The position numbers and the translations under genes are program-made. Positions 13,138-24,947 of a stretch of 64,000 nt of DNA are shown piece by piece. This DNA is from Tethya wilhelma. Its lineage: Eukaryota; Porifera; Demospongiae; Tethyida; Tethyidae. Every line of letters begins with the position of its first letter. Positions within the stretch are counted from its first letter, which is position 1. Under the pieces are notes generated by a model. It searched no databases, was not told where the DNA came from, and saw nothing but the letters and a program-made list of their open reading frames with translations. The stretch lies in the NCBI GenBank assembly GCA_964030475.1, contig CAXIPT010000008.1:4947104-5011103 (forward strand), in the 5' to 3' direction.

Positions 13138-14514
13138 CCAACTCTAGCTCTTAAGTTAGTTCAACAATTATTAAACCATTATAACTATCACTTCCAAGTC
13201 AACCACTGACTACCTATTCAGAAACCGGATATATGGATATTGGGGAATATGTTGAGATAACATAAATTTATACTCTTTATTCCTTACATCATAATTCACA
13301 TGAATATGGAGTTAGCTTACAACCTGTGAGCTTGTAGTTACCGTAAGTGCCATTGTGACATAACCAAATTAATAAATAACCACCTTTGAACAATTAGAAA
13401 ACAATGCCAAAGAATGCAATTATGTTCTGAACTGCATTGCATCATTATTTGTAAAGCAGCAAAAGTTATCTACTATAATAATAGCTTGATGCCTATACCT
13501 AGCTTGATGCCTACAGTGTCTAATTACAATTTTAATGTTACTATTCGTTAATCATATTTTTATAAGGTTACTACAAAGTCATAATCTGCTCATGTTATTA
13601 TTTTGCCAGTGTATTCTTGGCAGACGGAGTACAAAATTATGATTCCCTGTAATTGCATGCACTTCTTATGTATAACTCTTATAAACTGCTTTTTGTTAGC
13701 AAAGATCAATCAGCTACAACGCAAGACCACTGCTTATTGGATTCGCAGCTCAGTCAAAACATAGTAATCGATCTATGATTGTATACAACTTCAACAACAA
13801 AGGATGGTACATGAATGCATGCAAGGCCTGACAGAAATACAGATTCTGTCACGCAGTGTTGACTGTATAAGTCACTGAGCCACAACACTCAATAGAACCA
13901 AGAGAGGCAAACTGGACCCTACAGTAGCCCCACAGAGGAAGTGGGGTCACAGCAACACACTTGCAGAGCAACAGCCCTTGGATACCTAAGTGTCTAGGTC
14001 AGCAGCCAGACACTCCAGACACAATCAGTGGACTAGATGGAGATTGTCTGGTCTGCTCTCTAATGAAATCATAGGTAGTCATTAAAGTTATTTTTGTCCT
14101 CTCTTGGTGGCAGCACTTGTGAACCCACCCACCCACACAGATTGATCCATCTTTTAATGACTATCAGTATGTATAATTATGGGACAATCTGTGCATAAAG
14201 CACATTATATGTGTCGCTTGGTTGTTGGTCCCTTTCAAGCATCCCACTTGTATGTGTGCAGCATACACATGATTGAGGGACACCACCACATGTTCACATA
14301 GTCATTATTGACTAAAGAAGAGGTGGGGTCAATACTTTGGCTATGAATAAAATTATGATGTACAGGCACACATGGCATTATTGTATCAATTTATGGGCAA
14401 ACTAATGTGTACAGAGGTCTGTATTTAGCCTACACACCTTCCAGACGGTAGAGAATATCCAGCTGGTAAGGGAGGAAGGCCTTTCTTTAGGAGCTCTTTC
14501 TGCATCAATGACAT
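3470..14514 (-). CDS. PPME1: protein phosphatase methylesterase 1 (PME-1)
   Basis: PME-1 removes the C-terminal methyl ester from the PP2A catalytic subunit. Fourteen exons rebuild about 401 aa (human 386): 14438-14514, 9843-9945, 9471-9563, 8682-8739, 6890-6941, 6687-6761, 6039-6124, 5006-5096, 4708-4773, 4514-4650, 3998-4065, 3759-3915, 3619-3683, 3470-3547. Alpha/beta-hydrolase landmarks are LLLLHGGGHSALSWA (oxyanion region), GHSMGGAIAV (nucleophile Ser, split between the exons at 6687 and 6039), IDVVEGTAM, AGVDRLDK and CGHAVHEDVPD (catalytic His). An acidic low-complexity loop (EEDEEEE) lies in the exon at 4514, as in other PME-1 proteins. Intron 1 is 4.5 kb and repeat-rich; intron 2 looks like a U12 AT-AC intron. 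The start lies 290 bp from the divergent Rel gene. Confidence 0.95.
9439..9470. repeat. (CACT)n tetranucleotide repeat forming a PPME1 splice donor
   Basis: On the minus strand the repeat reads GTGA repeated about eight times and begins exactly at the exon end (WATFT then gtgagtgagtg). Every repeat unit carries a donor-like GTGAGT. Confidence 0.7.
11749..11996. repeat. tandem repeat, about 85 bp unit, three copies
   Basis: The block containing CCATATGACTGTATGTGAGC recurs with CATATG at 11785, 11871 and 11955 (spacings 86 and 84 bp). Copies two and three are closest to each other; copy one differs by small substitutions. It lies in PPME1 intron 1 and the frames through it are not gene-like. 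Confidence 0.85.
12466..12561. repeat. long CA/GT microsatellite with an assembly N
   Basis: Nearly pure (CA)n with one N at 12489, in PPME1 intron 1. The N suggests an unresolved length at assembly. Confidence 0.9.
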
Positions 14515-14803
14515 GATTGAGAATCGCTTTGTTGTCGGGTAGACAGGATGTAAAGTTGATAGTGTCATAATTACGTAATCGTAGTAGTACTATTTTGGGC
14601 TCAGCGAAGGGGATTTTCTGTCCCCTCCCACCATTGTATTTAAGTGCTTATAAGTGGCTGAAAAGTAGTGTCACTGGCTAAGTAAAGTAAACTAAACGAC
14701 TAGAAAACATTAAAGTTTGCAAGCACTCTGCGTTCGTTATATAAACTGTACGACTACACTAAAACATCGAACATTTTTTGCAGTAGAATCTGAACTAAGT
14801 AAC
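14515..14803. promoter_or_regulatory. bidirectional promoter, PPME1 and Rel gene
   Basis: The two start codons (PPME1 at 14514, Rel at 14804) face away from each other across 289 bp. Visible motifs: ATTACGTAAT at 14570-14579, a perfect PAR-bZIP palindrome; GGGGATTTTC at 14609-14618, a good match to the kB consensus GGGRNNYYCC; and a TATA-like TATTTAAG near 14637. The kB-like site in front of a Rel gene suggests autoregulation, as known for other Rel genes. This is motif evidence only. Confidence 0.5.
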
Positions 14804-17800
14804 ATGTCTTTTTCACCGAACAAATTGAGCCCAATCAACAACATTGAATGCAGCGGCCAAGTTTTAGCATACCATCAAGACCGTTTTGTGCCTGACGTTC
14901 AAGCGACAGCTGGTGAACAGTCACCAACTCAATCCTATTACCCCGCGGCGGCTGCTGGTAGAAAGAGAACCCGAGAAGACAGTGGGATCTGGGCTGAAGA
15001 TTTCGAGGAAGGTTTCCTTGGAGGAAGCCTGCTCACTGGATCTGACTCAAAGCGCCACTGCAGTCCAGTCAACTCTGTCTTTCCAGACTCCCCTCTGAGC
15101 TTGGACCACACTGGCATAAGCATCCCCGTCACAAGCACTGGGGGTAGCTCACCAATAAATCAGCAGCAGGGGGTGGACTTCTTCCAACAATCATCATCTG
15201 CTTCAAGTTGCAGTGCTGCCACTAGCCAGCAGTACAACTTCCAGCCATCATTTCCCGCCATTGGTGGGAACATTGGTGGTGCTATCTTTGGTACTACTAT
15301 GCAGCAATGTGATTCAGTTATTGCCGGCCAATCAACATTCTCAGAAGAATATCAGCTGATTATCACAGAACAGCCTGAACTAGTAAGTTAACACATGTTG
15401 CTGGATAACAAATACTTTAATATGACAATATCTCTTTTCCCTATTCATGCAGTACTATCGTGCAAGATATCAAACAGAAGGTGTGAGAGCTCCAATAAAG
15501 GGAAGAAAAGACAACTATCCTTCAGTACAGGTATGCATAATGCATACATCTATTGTGCTCACATGACCCTGTACATTATTCATGACATTGTTGTCCTTAG
15601 TCATTAGAATAACAACACATCCCGTCATAGTTCCATATGCATCCAAAGATAAAATTTGCCAGCTGTGCATATTTCACAAAGTCAATAGAGTCCACACAAA
15701 ATCCATGTTTGCACACACACACATGTACACACACACACAGCAGCCACTAACTTTATTATGCAATGTATATCTATAGGTTATTGGACCTGCTCAATTCAAC
15801 TATGGAGGAAAGGTGGTCGTCAAACTAGTCCACGAAGATGGCACTGATCATACCTCTTGCTCTCTGGATTGTAGTGAAGAGAGAAAGAATGCTTTGGTCA
15901 AAAAGATTGGACCACATACCCGCATGGCCACAGAGTAAGTCTCCCTTCGTGGTGTGTGTGTGCGTGTTGTAATGCTATTGGTTGGTGCTCAAAGCAACAT
16001 AATAGTGGAATAGTGGTTTCATTATCAATTTTACACCATTTCCACACTGAGGACTTACTAGAGCTTTAACCCCCTATGTAAGATGATGAGCTTCAAGCAC
16101 AACATCTTTTGTGATGATATAAGCTGATTATTATCGCTGTTTCTGATAATTTTCTAGATTTGAAGACCTGCGCATTCGTCGCGAGAAGAAGAAGGATGGT
16201 CGTAAAATGGCTGCAACTGACAAACTCTCCCAAAAAGAGGGACACAATGATAAGGTGGCTTGTCTGCTCTTTGAAGCTGAAATCAGAACGCCAGATCAGG
16301 GTGTCATCAAATGCAAAGTGAAATCAGATCCAATCAGCCTAAGTATGTGATTGATAAGAGATTTGTTTGCATGATATGTTTTTATCAAGATCAACAAAGG
16401 CGAAATTTATTATTGTGTTACGTTTTCCCTTTCAATTCAATCACACTCACAGATGCAGCCCCTGAGCCTGCTGAACTGGACTGGATTCAACCAGAGAGAG
16501 GTCACGTTATTGGACGAGAGACAGTGGTCATCAAGGGATCCAAGATGACTTCTCGTAAGTGATTTTTTTAAACATTATGTAGTTTATAAAAAATGATTTT
16601 CTGGATAAATTGTTACAGCCTAATACATTATTTATTGCCTGTCTACATACTGTCATACACACATACAGCTAAAGTCACCTTCCGTGTTTATCTTGATGGT
16701 GGTAAAACGGTTGATCTTCACGGAACTGTCGACAAGGATCGTTCTCACCAGAACGTGCTCCTCGTGAGGACTCCCTCTCTCGCTCAACACCAGGCTCACT
16801 TTGGAACCCAGAACATCCCAGCAGAAGTGATTGTGACAACTGGACGCACACAACTGGCCAGTAATCGCCTTCGATTCGAGTTCATCCCAGATCGTAAGTG
16901 ATTCATTCGTGTAACATTCAAAAATGTTTGTATCATAATATATATACAATTTCAATTCCATAAATATTATGATAATAATAATAATTATATCGCAATCTTT
17001 TTCAAATTTTGCAGACATCTGTCGTGAGTGCATGCAGGACACGAGCTCACTTCAGCCACAGCAGCAGCAATACCCCACTGGAGCGTCGTGTAGCTCTCCC
17101 ATGCCCATTGGCCTCTATCCTCCTAGCACCCTGCAGCACACCCACGAGCATCCCTCTCCTACCCACGTCCCTCAGTCGCCAGCTCATGAGCCAGCAGCCT
17201 ACAAAGTGAGTCAGTGTGCATAATTGGCCATCATAGTTCATTTGTATATTATCTATTGACGGGAAGGATTTTTTGTATTGCAAAAAAATTGATTTTAATT
17301 TTTTTTTGCTGTTTCCAGGTAACTGCTGGTCCTACTGTTACTCTACCTCAGGGGAGCCTGTCCAATCCTGGAGACATTATGCCATCTCAGTCCACTGGTC
17401 TCATTTCTCAGACCTTTCTGGACGGATCGGGAAGCAGTGAAAAGCAAGACGAGTCCATCATGCAGTTTGTTCAAACTCTGATTGGCAATACAGACTACCC
17501 TGGTGATGCCCCCAGCACCAGTGCTACTAACACACAGCAACAACAGCAGCAAAACTTGAGCAGCTCCTCTTACATGCTTCCCAGCACCAGTCCATATGTG
17601 TCGGTGGAGAGTCAGCTGCAGACCCCACCCCCTTCCTACCAGCTGCCCAGCGATGGTGCCATCAACTCCCCTCCTTACCTTGGCGATAACCCTATCAGCT
17701 CCCCCAATGTAGACACACCCCTCTACAGCCCCGTGACCCCAATCCCGGACTCCCCAGTACCTGGTGAGACTTTCTTACCTCTTCCTGTCCATGCTTTGTT

Positions 17801-18223
17801 TGCACGTTCAAGAAACGAGAGTCTAGTTCAATTTCCAATACGCACATAGATTAATTGGATTTTTTTTGAATGTGTGTGTGCGTGTTTAGGTGTGTGGATC
17901 AGAATTGAACAGATGCTTCTTACCTTGCAACAAACTGGACAGATTTTACCTGACGAGTACATGGTAAGAGAATTAACAAAACCACACACAGCCTAACATA
18001 ATAATTACTTGTATGCTTCTCCAATCAATGCAATATTACCATCCAATTAATGGCCTCTCTCTTGTTTTCTCTTTCTCTCTCTCAACAGTTGTACAAGTCC
18101 CACTGCACCAGTCGTAATCTTGCTCTTTATAATGCATATGTCACTTCACAAAACAATGAACAAATGTTTCTTCAACTGTTGGCTTGCAGTGTCAAGTCAG
18201 ATATCTACCCAAAAATGCAATAA
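14804..18223 (+). CDS. Rel-homology transcription factor (NF-kB/NFAT-like)
   Basis: Ten exons (14804-15382, 15453-15530, 15777-15934, 16158-16342, 16453-16554, 16669-16893, 17015-17205, 17319-17763, 17890-17963, 18089-18223) join in phase to 723 aa. Residues 1-193 are disordered with several Ser-Pro pairs and a basic stretch (RKRTRED) that could be a nuclear signal. The Rel N-terminal domain begins with the recognition loop RARYQTEG. It continues with NF-kB-like blocks (GPAQFNYGGKVVVKLV, FEDLRIRREKKKD). The IPT/TIG dimerisation domain covers PEPAELDW to FEFIPD and contains TVDKDRSHQNVLLV. The C-terminal half is Gln/Pro/Ser-rich, activation-domain-like, and ends in a short helical segment. No ankyrin repeats or death domain are present. 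The loop has Thr where NF-kB has Cys and reads like NFAT (YETEG), so class assignment is uncertain. A putative kB site lies upstream. Confidence 0.9.
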
Positions 18224-19434
18224 GTGAGATTCTAATCACAAGGTGTTTGTTTCCGAGAAACCCTTTGTTATTAAATCTGAACGATGTTGTGCATCTGTTG
18301 AAATGTTGTTTCGTATTGAAATTTACTTCCCCTTGATACATTTACTTCATATGTCGATACTTATTAAAGAAACTTAAGTAGTTAAGCATACTATAATTAT
18401 TGTACCCACTCGCATGCATTACTAACTTTTAATAAGATCCACTAACACATAATTATTGTAAAGTTTGGCTACATAATAATTTTTGTGATTCTAATAGTTC
18501 AGTTTATATTTGTTTTTTTGTGCTGATTCACTTGGTCCTCCCTCCAAGATTAGGAGGGTTTTAAACTTTGTTTTAATAATTATAAAATGGTGTAATGGTT
18601 TTATATTACTCTTAACTAATGCGAACTGTTTCATGCATTGAAACTGTCCATACATTAATTTTTTCACACAATGTGTAAATTTTTATACACAACCTTATTA
18701 CACATAATTTTATACCTGTTTGGTCACGAGTACAATTTTCTATGTATTCGATTGCATGGGTCTTTTTTTGTATCATAATAATCTTTATATCAGTGAATGT
18801 ATTCAATGTTACTGTTGTGTTTAATATAATTTACGATCAGTGCAGCATACGTTTACCTGTATGCTATTGTTCATTTCATACTTGCTGTGCTCTAATGTAA
18901 TACTCTCCCTTTACTGCATGTGCATCGATGTGAACCATGCAGTCATTGCGTGTTCGATCGCCATGCGCGCATTCACATGCCATGCATGAACTGGAACTAA
19001 CTACATTGGTTTATGCAAGTCAATTGTTTAATAATAATAATAATAATTATCAAAGCTTGGTGGAGATTATTTTTTTCCCTTTCTCATAAGTTGTTTGACC
19101 TGGTCAAGAAAATGTAAACATTACCTTGGTAACACTACCATCAGGCAGGCACAATGTACAGTGATTGGAAACACAATACTGTCAACAGTATAATACCATT
19201 ATTCAATGCAAACATCGTCCATAGCAACCCCAATGGAATGCATAGTCTTTTTGGGAATATAATCCCTAGACCAGACATTGTTATGAATAATGTTTATGTT
19301 GCTATAATTATGCATGCTGCTATTATTAAATATGACATCATGGTTAATATTAGCTCAACTTGCTGACTTAGCAGAGTTTGCTTCCGTGTTACATGATTGC
19401 ATTATGTCCGTATACTATTCTCTGGAAGCAAGAC
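18224..19434. other. intergenic, AT-rich
   Basis: The 3' flank of the Rel gene and the promoter region of the TNFR-like gene. AT-rich, with an (ATA)n run near 19030 and no long open frame of gene quality. No clear promoter motif recognised. Confidence 0.5.
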
Positions 19435-20733
19435 ATGAAGCACACACATCTTGTGTGCTTGCTGGCCTTCTTGTACATTGTAGGGGTAAGTGTGTGTGTG
19501 TAGTATGTTCATCTGCACATTATTCTTGATGACAAATGGTGTCTACAGCAGTATTTTCTCTTTGGTTATAATTATGGGTAAAATCATAGGGGCACTACAA
19601 ATCTCCCCATTAACTGAAGTAGATTTTCTTGCTGTACAGGCTATCCCAGGTGATCAGTCCTGCCCTCCTGGGTTTTACTTCAACTCCACTGTCACAGAGC
19701 AAGCTGAGAATGGTACCAGCCAATGCCTCCAGTGCACAGTGTGTGAAGAAGGAGAGGGCATTTTGTTTCCTTGCACCAACTCCTCAGACACTGTCTGTGA
19801 AGTGTGTCTAGAAGGGCAGGAGTACTCCCACTATGACTCTACCTCCCAGAACAGGCTGTGTGTGACGTGCACCAACTGTTCTACTCAGTACAGGTACCAG
19901 CTCTCACCTTGTGCCCTCACATTGGATGCAGTTTGTGGCGGCTGTCTCAAGGAATATTTCCTCAATTTTGATGCCGATGGTGGCGGTACAGAGTGTAGGA
20001 GATGCTCTGTGTGTCCAGAGGATGGCCGGGCAGTGCACTGGTTTGAGTGCGAGCAGGCTGGCCTCCCTTTGGACCATCAGTGTGCACCTGGTGAGATGAA
20101 TATTTTTACAACTGTGATCTGAGATTCTCTCACATTTAGCTAGCTCTCCTTGTTAGTCCTTTCGATAACTTTTCTACAAAGGAACACATCTGTGAGACTT
20201 GTACTTAGTTTATCATTCACCATTTTGTGTTCATAGGCTATGAGGGACCACAGGGAACCAGCACTCTGCCTGTGAAACAGCCCACTGGCTCTTCCCTTCC
20301 TACTAACACCACCACCATCACTACCACTGAGGCTTCCTCCTCCACTCTCCCTAAAGGTGGGTTTGTCGATCAAGATGGTGTTGGAATTGTCACGAGTGAA
20401 AAACCTTCGACTGTCATTGGTGTGGCCATCAGTACTCTATCGCTGGTGTTCACTGTCACAACGCTACTAGCTCTTGTCATTGGCTGTGCTTTTAACAAGC
20501 GAGCCATCCAATTCTGCACCAAGAGAGTCTTCTTGTGTAGAAGAAGGCGATCAATGCCACAAGGAGGTGAAGCTAAGAGGTCTTATAGAAGGTGCAAGAT
20601 AAGAGATGTTAGAGCAAGTGGTTCGGAGCGTAAGCTTGTTGCACAAAACCATCTTAAGATGTCGATGACAGATGAAGAATCGCTGCTTGACAAGAAGGAA
20701 GATGATGCTGAAAATGGCATTGAGAAATTATAG
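19435..20733 (+). CDS. TNF-receptor-like single-pass membrane protein
   Basis: Three exons (19435-19485, 19640-20090, 20237-20733) give 332 aa. The start was chosen because MKHTHLVCLLAFLYIVG is a good signal peptide and joins in phase to the Cys-rich exon. The ectodomain (about residues 20-165) has CxxC-rich TNFR modules: CPPGFYF, CLQCTVCEEGEG, TVCEVC, CVTCTNCS, CGGCLKEYF, CRRCSVCPEDG. A Ser/Thr/Pro stalk follows, then one membrane helix (VIGVAISTLSLVFTVTTLLA), then a basic cytoplasmic tail of about 85 aa (CRRRRS, acidic end). There is no death domain and I see no clear TRAF motif. Similar Cys-rich ectodomains occur in other receptors, so TNFR superfamily is the best but not the only reading. 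It follows the Rel gene on the same strand. Confidence 0.75.
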
Positions 20734-21065
20734 ATGTTATATGGGCAATGAATTGGATGCCACTAATATCTTCTACACCAGCTCTTTAAGTCTTCTCAAT
20801 CTAAAATGCTGGCTGGCTCTGTGACCTGCAACCATTTCAAGATTGACTGCACTGATGTGTATTTCCCAGTTATTGTCAAGACAGTGGAGCTGTATTAAAT
20901 CTCTCAATTCCATCCTCTTTATTGATTTACCAGGTTAATAATTATAATTTTTTACGCAAATAACTATTAAGACAAACACTCATAATTATCCAATTGTTTG
21001 TGTATGCATGTTCTTTTTTTTTCCCGCTATATAATTATGTTTTCTCTCCTAGTATTTACTCCAAA

Positions 21066-22642
21066 CTAGTCCTCACGTCTTATTTTCTTCCTCTTACGAG
21101 TGCTACAAAAATTCACAAAATTTCCAATTAAAGCACACCAAGATTAGCCTCATAAACCAGGTCCTTGCAAATATGTTTGTATTTATGTGTTGCCTACAAA
21201 CATCTTCCCTCCTCGCATGCTATGCTAAGTGGAAAGGCCTAGCTGGTTTATGAGGCTATTCTAAGACATAAAGCAAGTCAGCCTATATATATGTACCCAC
21301 CTCTTCTTTGGTTGTGTCTCTTCGACAGCAGCTGCCTGCTGCTCCTCTTCGCCTCCCTCCTCCTGGCTAGCCTCCTCCTGGCTGGCCTCCCCCTGGCTGG
21401 CTTCTCCCTGGCTCCCCTCACCTCCTGACTGAGGGCCGGGAGTACCTTCCTTGGTCTCTTCTTCTTCCTCTTCGGCTACAAAGGATTGGCCTTCTTCTGT
21501 TTCTGGTTTGCTCTCCTCTTTCTTTTCTTCTTGGGGGTCGTCCGGAGTGGACTCATCGGTCTTCTTACGCTTGGCAGCATCATCTTGAGGCTTGGACTAA
21601 CAAAATAAATCAATGGACAAAGAGTTACTTTGGCAGAGACAGTGTACGTAAAATTACTAAAATACTACCTTTGATTTGATGCAGCAGGCTGCACAGCAGA
21701 CAAATGGTGCCACAACAGCAATAGCATAGAGAGCCCATAAGTATGGATAGGTGTTGGCCAGCTCTATAAAGGTGTCCAAGAAGGGACCCTGTATTTGTAG
21801 ACAAAGATATGAGGTATATACAATGATGATGCTAAATAGAGCCCACCAACCCACAAAGGCAACTTACAACTGACATAGCACCACCAACTGCCCTCTCACT
21901 TTCGTGCTTCAATGTCCAGCTATAAAAAACAGAAAAACATAATCAGCTAGTGACTTTGTAGATCAGTACCACCTCCATGCATGCACTTACCCATCCCTGG
22001 CATAGTTATTGGCAATGGCTAGTTCGCTGGTGACGATGATGTTGTCGAAGAAGATGTTGTCGTTCATTGACCACAACTCAAACCCAACTGCCACGATCGG
22101 CGTGAGGCTGAAGTACGGAGTCTCGTCCTCAAAGTAAGCAGGATTCTCAATCTTTCTAGGAGCCCATTTACCCTGGATGTAGCAAGGAAAGATAAAAAGA
22201 ACATCTAACACGATAATAGTACACCAGAATGTTAGGCCTATTGCAATTGTACATTAATACATGTATACCTAAATCATATATCATTTAATACACATTTCTT
22301 TAGCAGGTAGATTTTTGATAGAAGCAAAAAAAGGTTGTTGTTTTTTTTTTTTTAGGAAATCTTACATCATACTCTGGGTTGTCAATGAGGGGAGCCTTCC
22401 ATTTCCCCTTGTAGCTGGGGTTCTGGATCATGGGTGGAGACCACTCCCCACACCCGACTGCCTCACACTCAGGATTGGCTGGGTTGGAAACAAGAGAACC
22501 ATCCGATAAAATGAGTGGGAAGATGGCAAACAAAACATGGAGGATGTTGTAAAACAAATTAAGAAACAAACGAGAGGAGTATGTCAATTAGAGCTACTTA
22601 CGAATCATCGGTGCCTCCCACTCTCCATCTTCCTCTTCATCC

Positions 22643-22691
<49 letters not shown>

Positions 22692-23392
22692 GGAAAAAAA
22701 GTCACAAAAGGCCAGCTTTCAACTCTCTCTCTCTCTCTCCCTCACCAGTCGTCGGGCATGGAAGCATCAGGATCAGGGACAAACTCTGGACCATCCTCCA
22801 ACCACCCGTCAGGTTTGACTGCATCAGGATCGGGGATCTTGGGCGGAGCATCCTCGTCCCAGTCATCTGGCTTTTCAGCTTCAGGATCGGGTATCCTGTG
22901 AGGAGAGGAGAGGGGACAAAGCTGACCACAACTAGCAGAGCGTGTTACAATGAATGGTGTATCAAAACTGAAAGACTGGCTTTAGAAAACAACAACACAA
23001 GCAACATTCCATTGGGTGCAGCTGCCCACATAGGAAGACCCCAAACTTTAGTGAAATACAACCAAACTTCATAAGCTTGGCAATAAATGGGGGGAGAACT
23101 TAAAAACCATCTTTCATCCTTTCAATACATAATCTAAAGCTTCATTTTCTTGAGTAGTTCTCGAAACCAACTAGGTATTTTTGAGGGGGGGGGGGATTCA
23201 AAAATTATTAGAACAAACAAACAAAAATAGAGTCCTCACTTTTCTCTCTCGTCCCAGTCTTCTGGCATCTTGTCATTGGGGTCGTCTATCTCCTGGTCGG
23301 GGACAATGGAGGGAGTGAAGTCTTCAAGGAGATTACCCTTCAGGAATGGAGTCTGGTCCACAATGACATGATAAGAGCTGTCAGAGTGAATG

Positions 23393-23442
<50 letters not shown>

Positions 23443-23867
23443 TGTGTGCATACAGTAAGAGTGTTTGAACAACTCCCTATGGAGGGTGTCTTAAAAAAAC
23501 ACACAGAGTTAGTAATCAAAAACTGATAGCGTTATTCTCAATACTACACCAACAATACCATTCATTCACTTGGTTGTATACTTAACACACACACACACAC
23601 ACATTTTAAGACAATCCTATTGTGTGGCACCACAACTTACGCAGAGTGAACAAGTGTGTCTTCTTATCGTCAAAGAAGCCCATGCTCTCTGTCGATTGCT
23701 TCGAGTGTTTCTCCTCCACTTCTCCCGTGACTGGGTTCTTGAAACGAATGATGAAATGAACCTTTGAACTCATGCCACACTTGTCCGGTCCGAACATGAT
23801 GGAGTAAGGAGTCTTGTCCTGAAACTGGGCCTAGAGGGAGAGGGAGAGAGGGAGAGGGAGAGAGGGG

Positions 23868-23899
<32 letters not shown>

Positions 23900-24834
23900 T
23901 TAACTACGATTGAAAATCATTGCTGCTAAATTCACGCTTCAACAAACATTGACTCCCGCAATCACACAAGACTAAGTGGATAGATTTGAATATGGATAAG
24001 ATGTGCAGTCTAAAAGGAGTATTGGCAATGGTCTCCTTACCAGGTTAAGAGTACCATCTTCGTCAGAGAGAAGTTTGACGTAGGCACCTCCACAGTTGAG
24101 ACCACTTTGGAAGTTGACCTCATATCTGAGTGGAAGAGACAGTGGGTAGGAGATTTCATTCATTTGTTGGTGAAAATACGTGAGAACTGGTGTCAATCGG
24201 CACTTACTGGACAACCAGTGAGTCGGTACCCTCAAACTTGAAAGGCCGTTCCAGTTTTGAAGAAATAGCATAATGCTTGGCAGCTTTCTACAGTACGAAA
24301 CAAAACGAATCACTCTCAATGGATACAAAGTACTGAGTGTGAGACACTTACAGACATGACTAGACCAATGTCGTCGTCCAACCCTCCATCGGTTTGGAGC
24401 TCTTCCAGCTTCCATACTCCTGTATTACAAGTCACAAATCACAGACACACATAATTCAAATACTGAAGCGATCATACTAAGGTAATGAACTCGTGTAATT
24501 ATGCCATCACATGACCTGCACTATGATTGAAAAGATTACAGTTCTTCACAATTGTTTGAGATCAAATGTACGTACCGTCATATTTGGCTACATCTTCGTC
24601 AGCTCCGTCTTTAGTGGCTTCAGATCGTATCCATCTCTTGAATACCTCGTTTTCTGGATCACTGAACGACTCTACAAAGTACACATCTCCTTCTGGGCGG
24701 GGTGGCGGTGTAAACTCTTTCTTGACCGTCTCTTCAACTCTTCCTCCATCTTCTTCTTCTTCGCTGATTACTGCATCTTCACAGAACACAGCTTGAGCGC
24801 TCAGTACCAACAGCAGCACTAAATTTAGCTTCAT
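21066..24834 (-). CDS. CANX: calnexin, ER lectin chaperone
   Basis: Calnexin binds monoglucosylated glycoproteins in the ER with Ca2+. Fourteen exons, 24576-24834 down to 21066-21102, give 608 aa (human 592). Signal peptide [18 protein letters not shown]; calreticulin-family blocks [12 protein letters not shown] and MFGPDKCG (conserved disulfide Cys pair region). The P-arm has the type 1 repeats ([40 protein letters not shown]) and type 2 repeats ([33 protein letters not shown]). One membrane helix ([20 protein letters not shown]) precedes an acidic cytosolic tail with SQGEASQ-type repeats. The last exon is only 37 nt and encodes KRKKIRRED, like the basic ER-retention end RKPRRE of vertebrate calnexin. 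Its acceptor (attttgtag) was chosen by phase. Two ACGTG elements sit just upstream of the start. Confidence 0.95.
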
Positions 24835-24896
24835 CTTGTCTTTTCAACTGCCAAGACTCTAGCTCACCGACACCCTCTTTTTCAAAGCGATTTAGG

Positions 24897-24914
24897 CCAC
24901 GTGCTCTGACGTGC
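24897..24914 (-). promoter_or_regulatory. possible unfolded-protein-response element upstream of calnexin
   Basis: CCACGTG and TGACGTGC sit 3 bp apart, about 63-80 bp upstream of the calnexin start. TGACGTG is the core bound by XBP1/ATF6, and CCACG is the ATF6 half of ERSE. Calnexin is a known UPR target in animals. No CCAAT box at ERSE spacing was seen. Confidence 0.4.
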
Positions 24915-24947
24915 TCATGCTCGAGCTCATTGATCAATTGATCTATG

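Larger units (their letters stand above)
9946..14437. other. PPME1 intron 1, repeat-rich
   Basis: A 4.5 kb intron with no supported internal gene. It holds a three-copy tandem repeat of about 85 bp (11749-11996), two long CA microsatellites (about 12466-12561, with an N at 12489, and 13077-13136), and AT-rich unique sequence. Short open frames here are low complexity or lack splice context. Confidence 0.6.
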
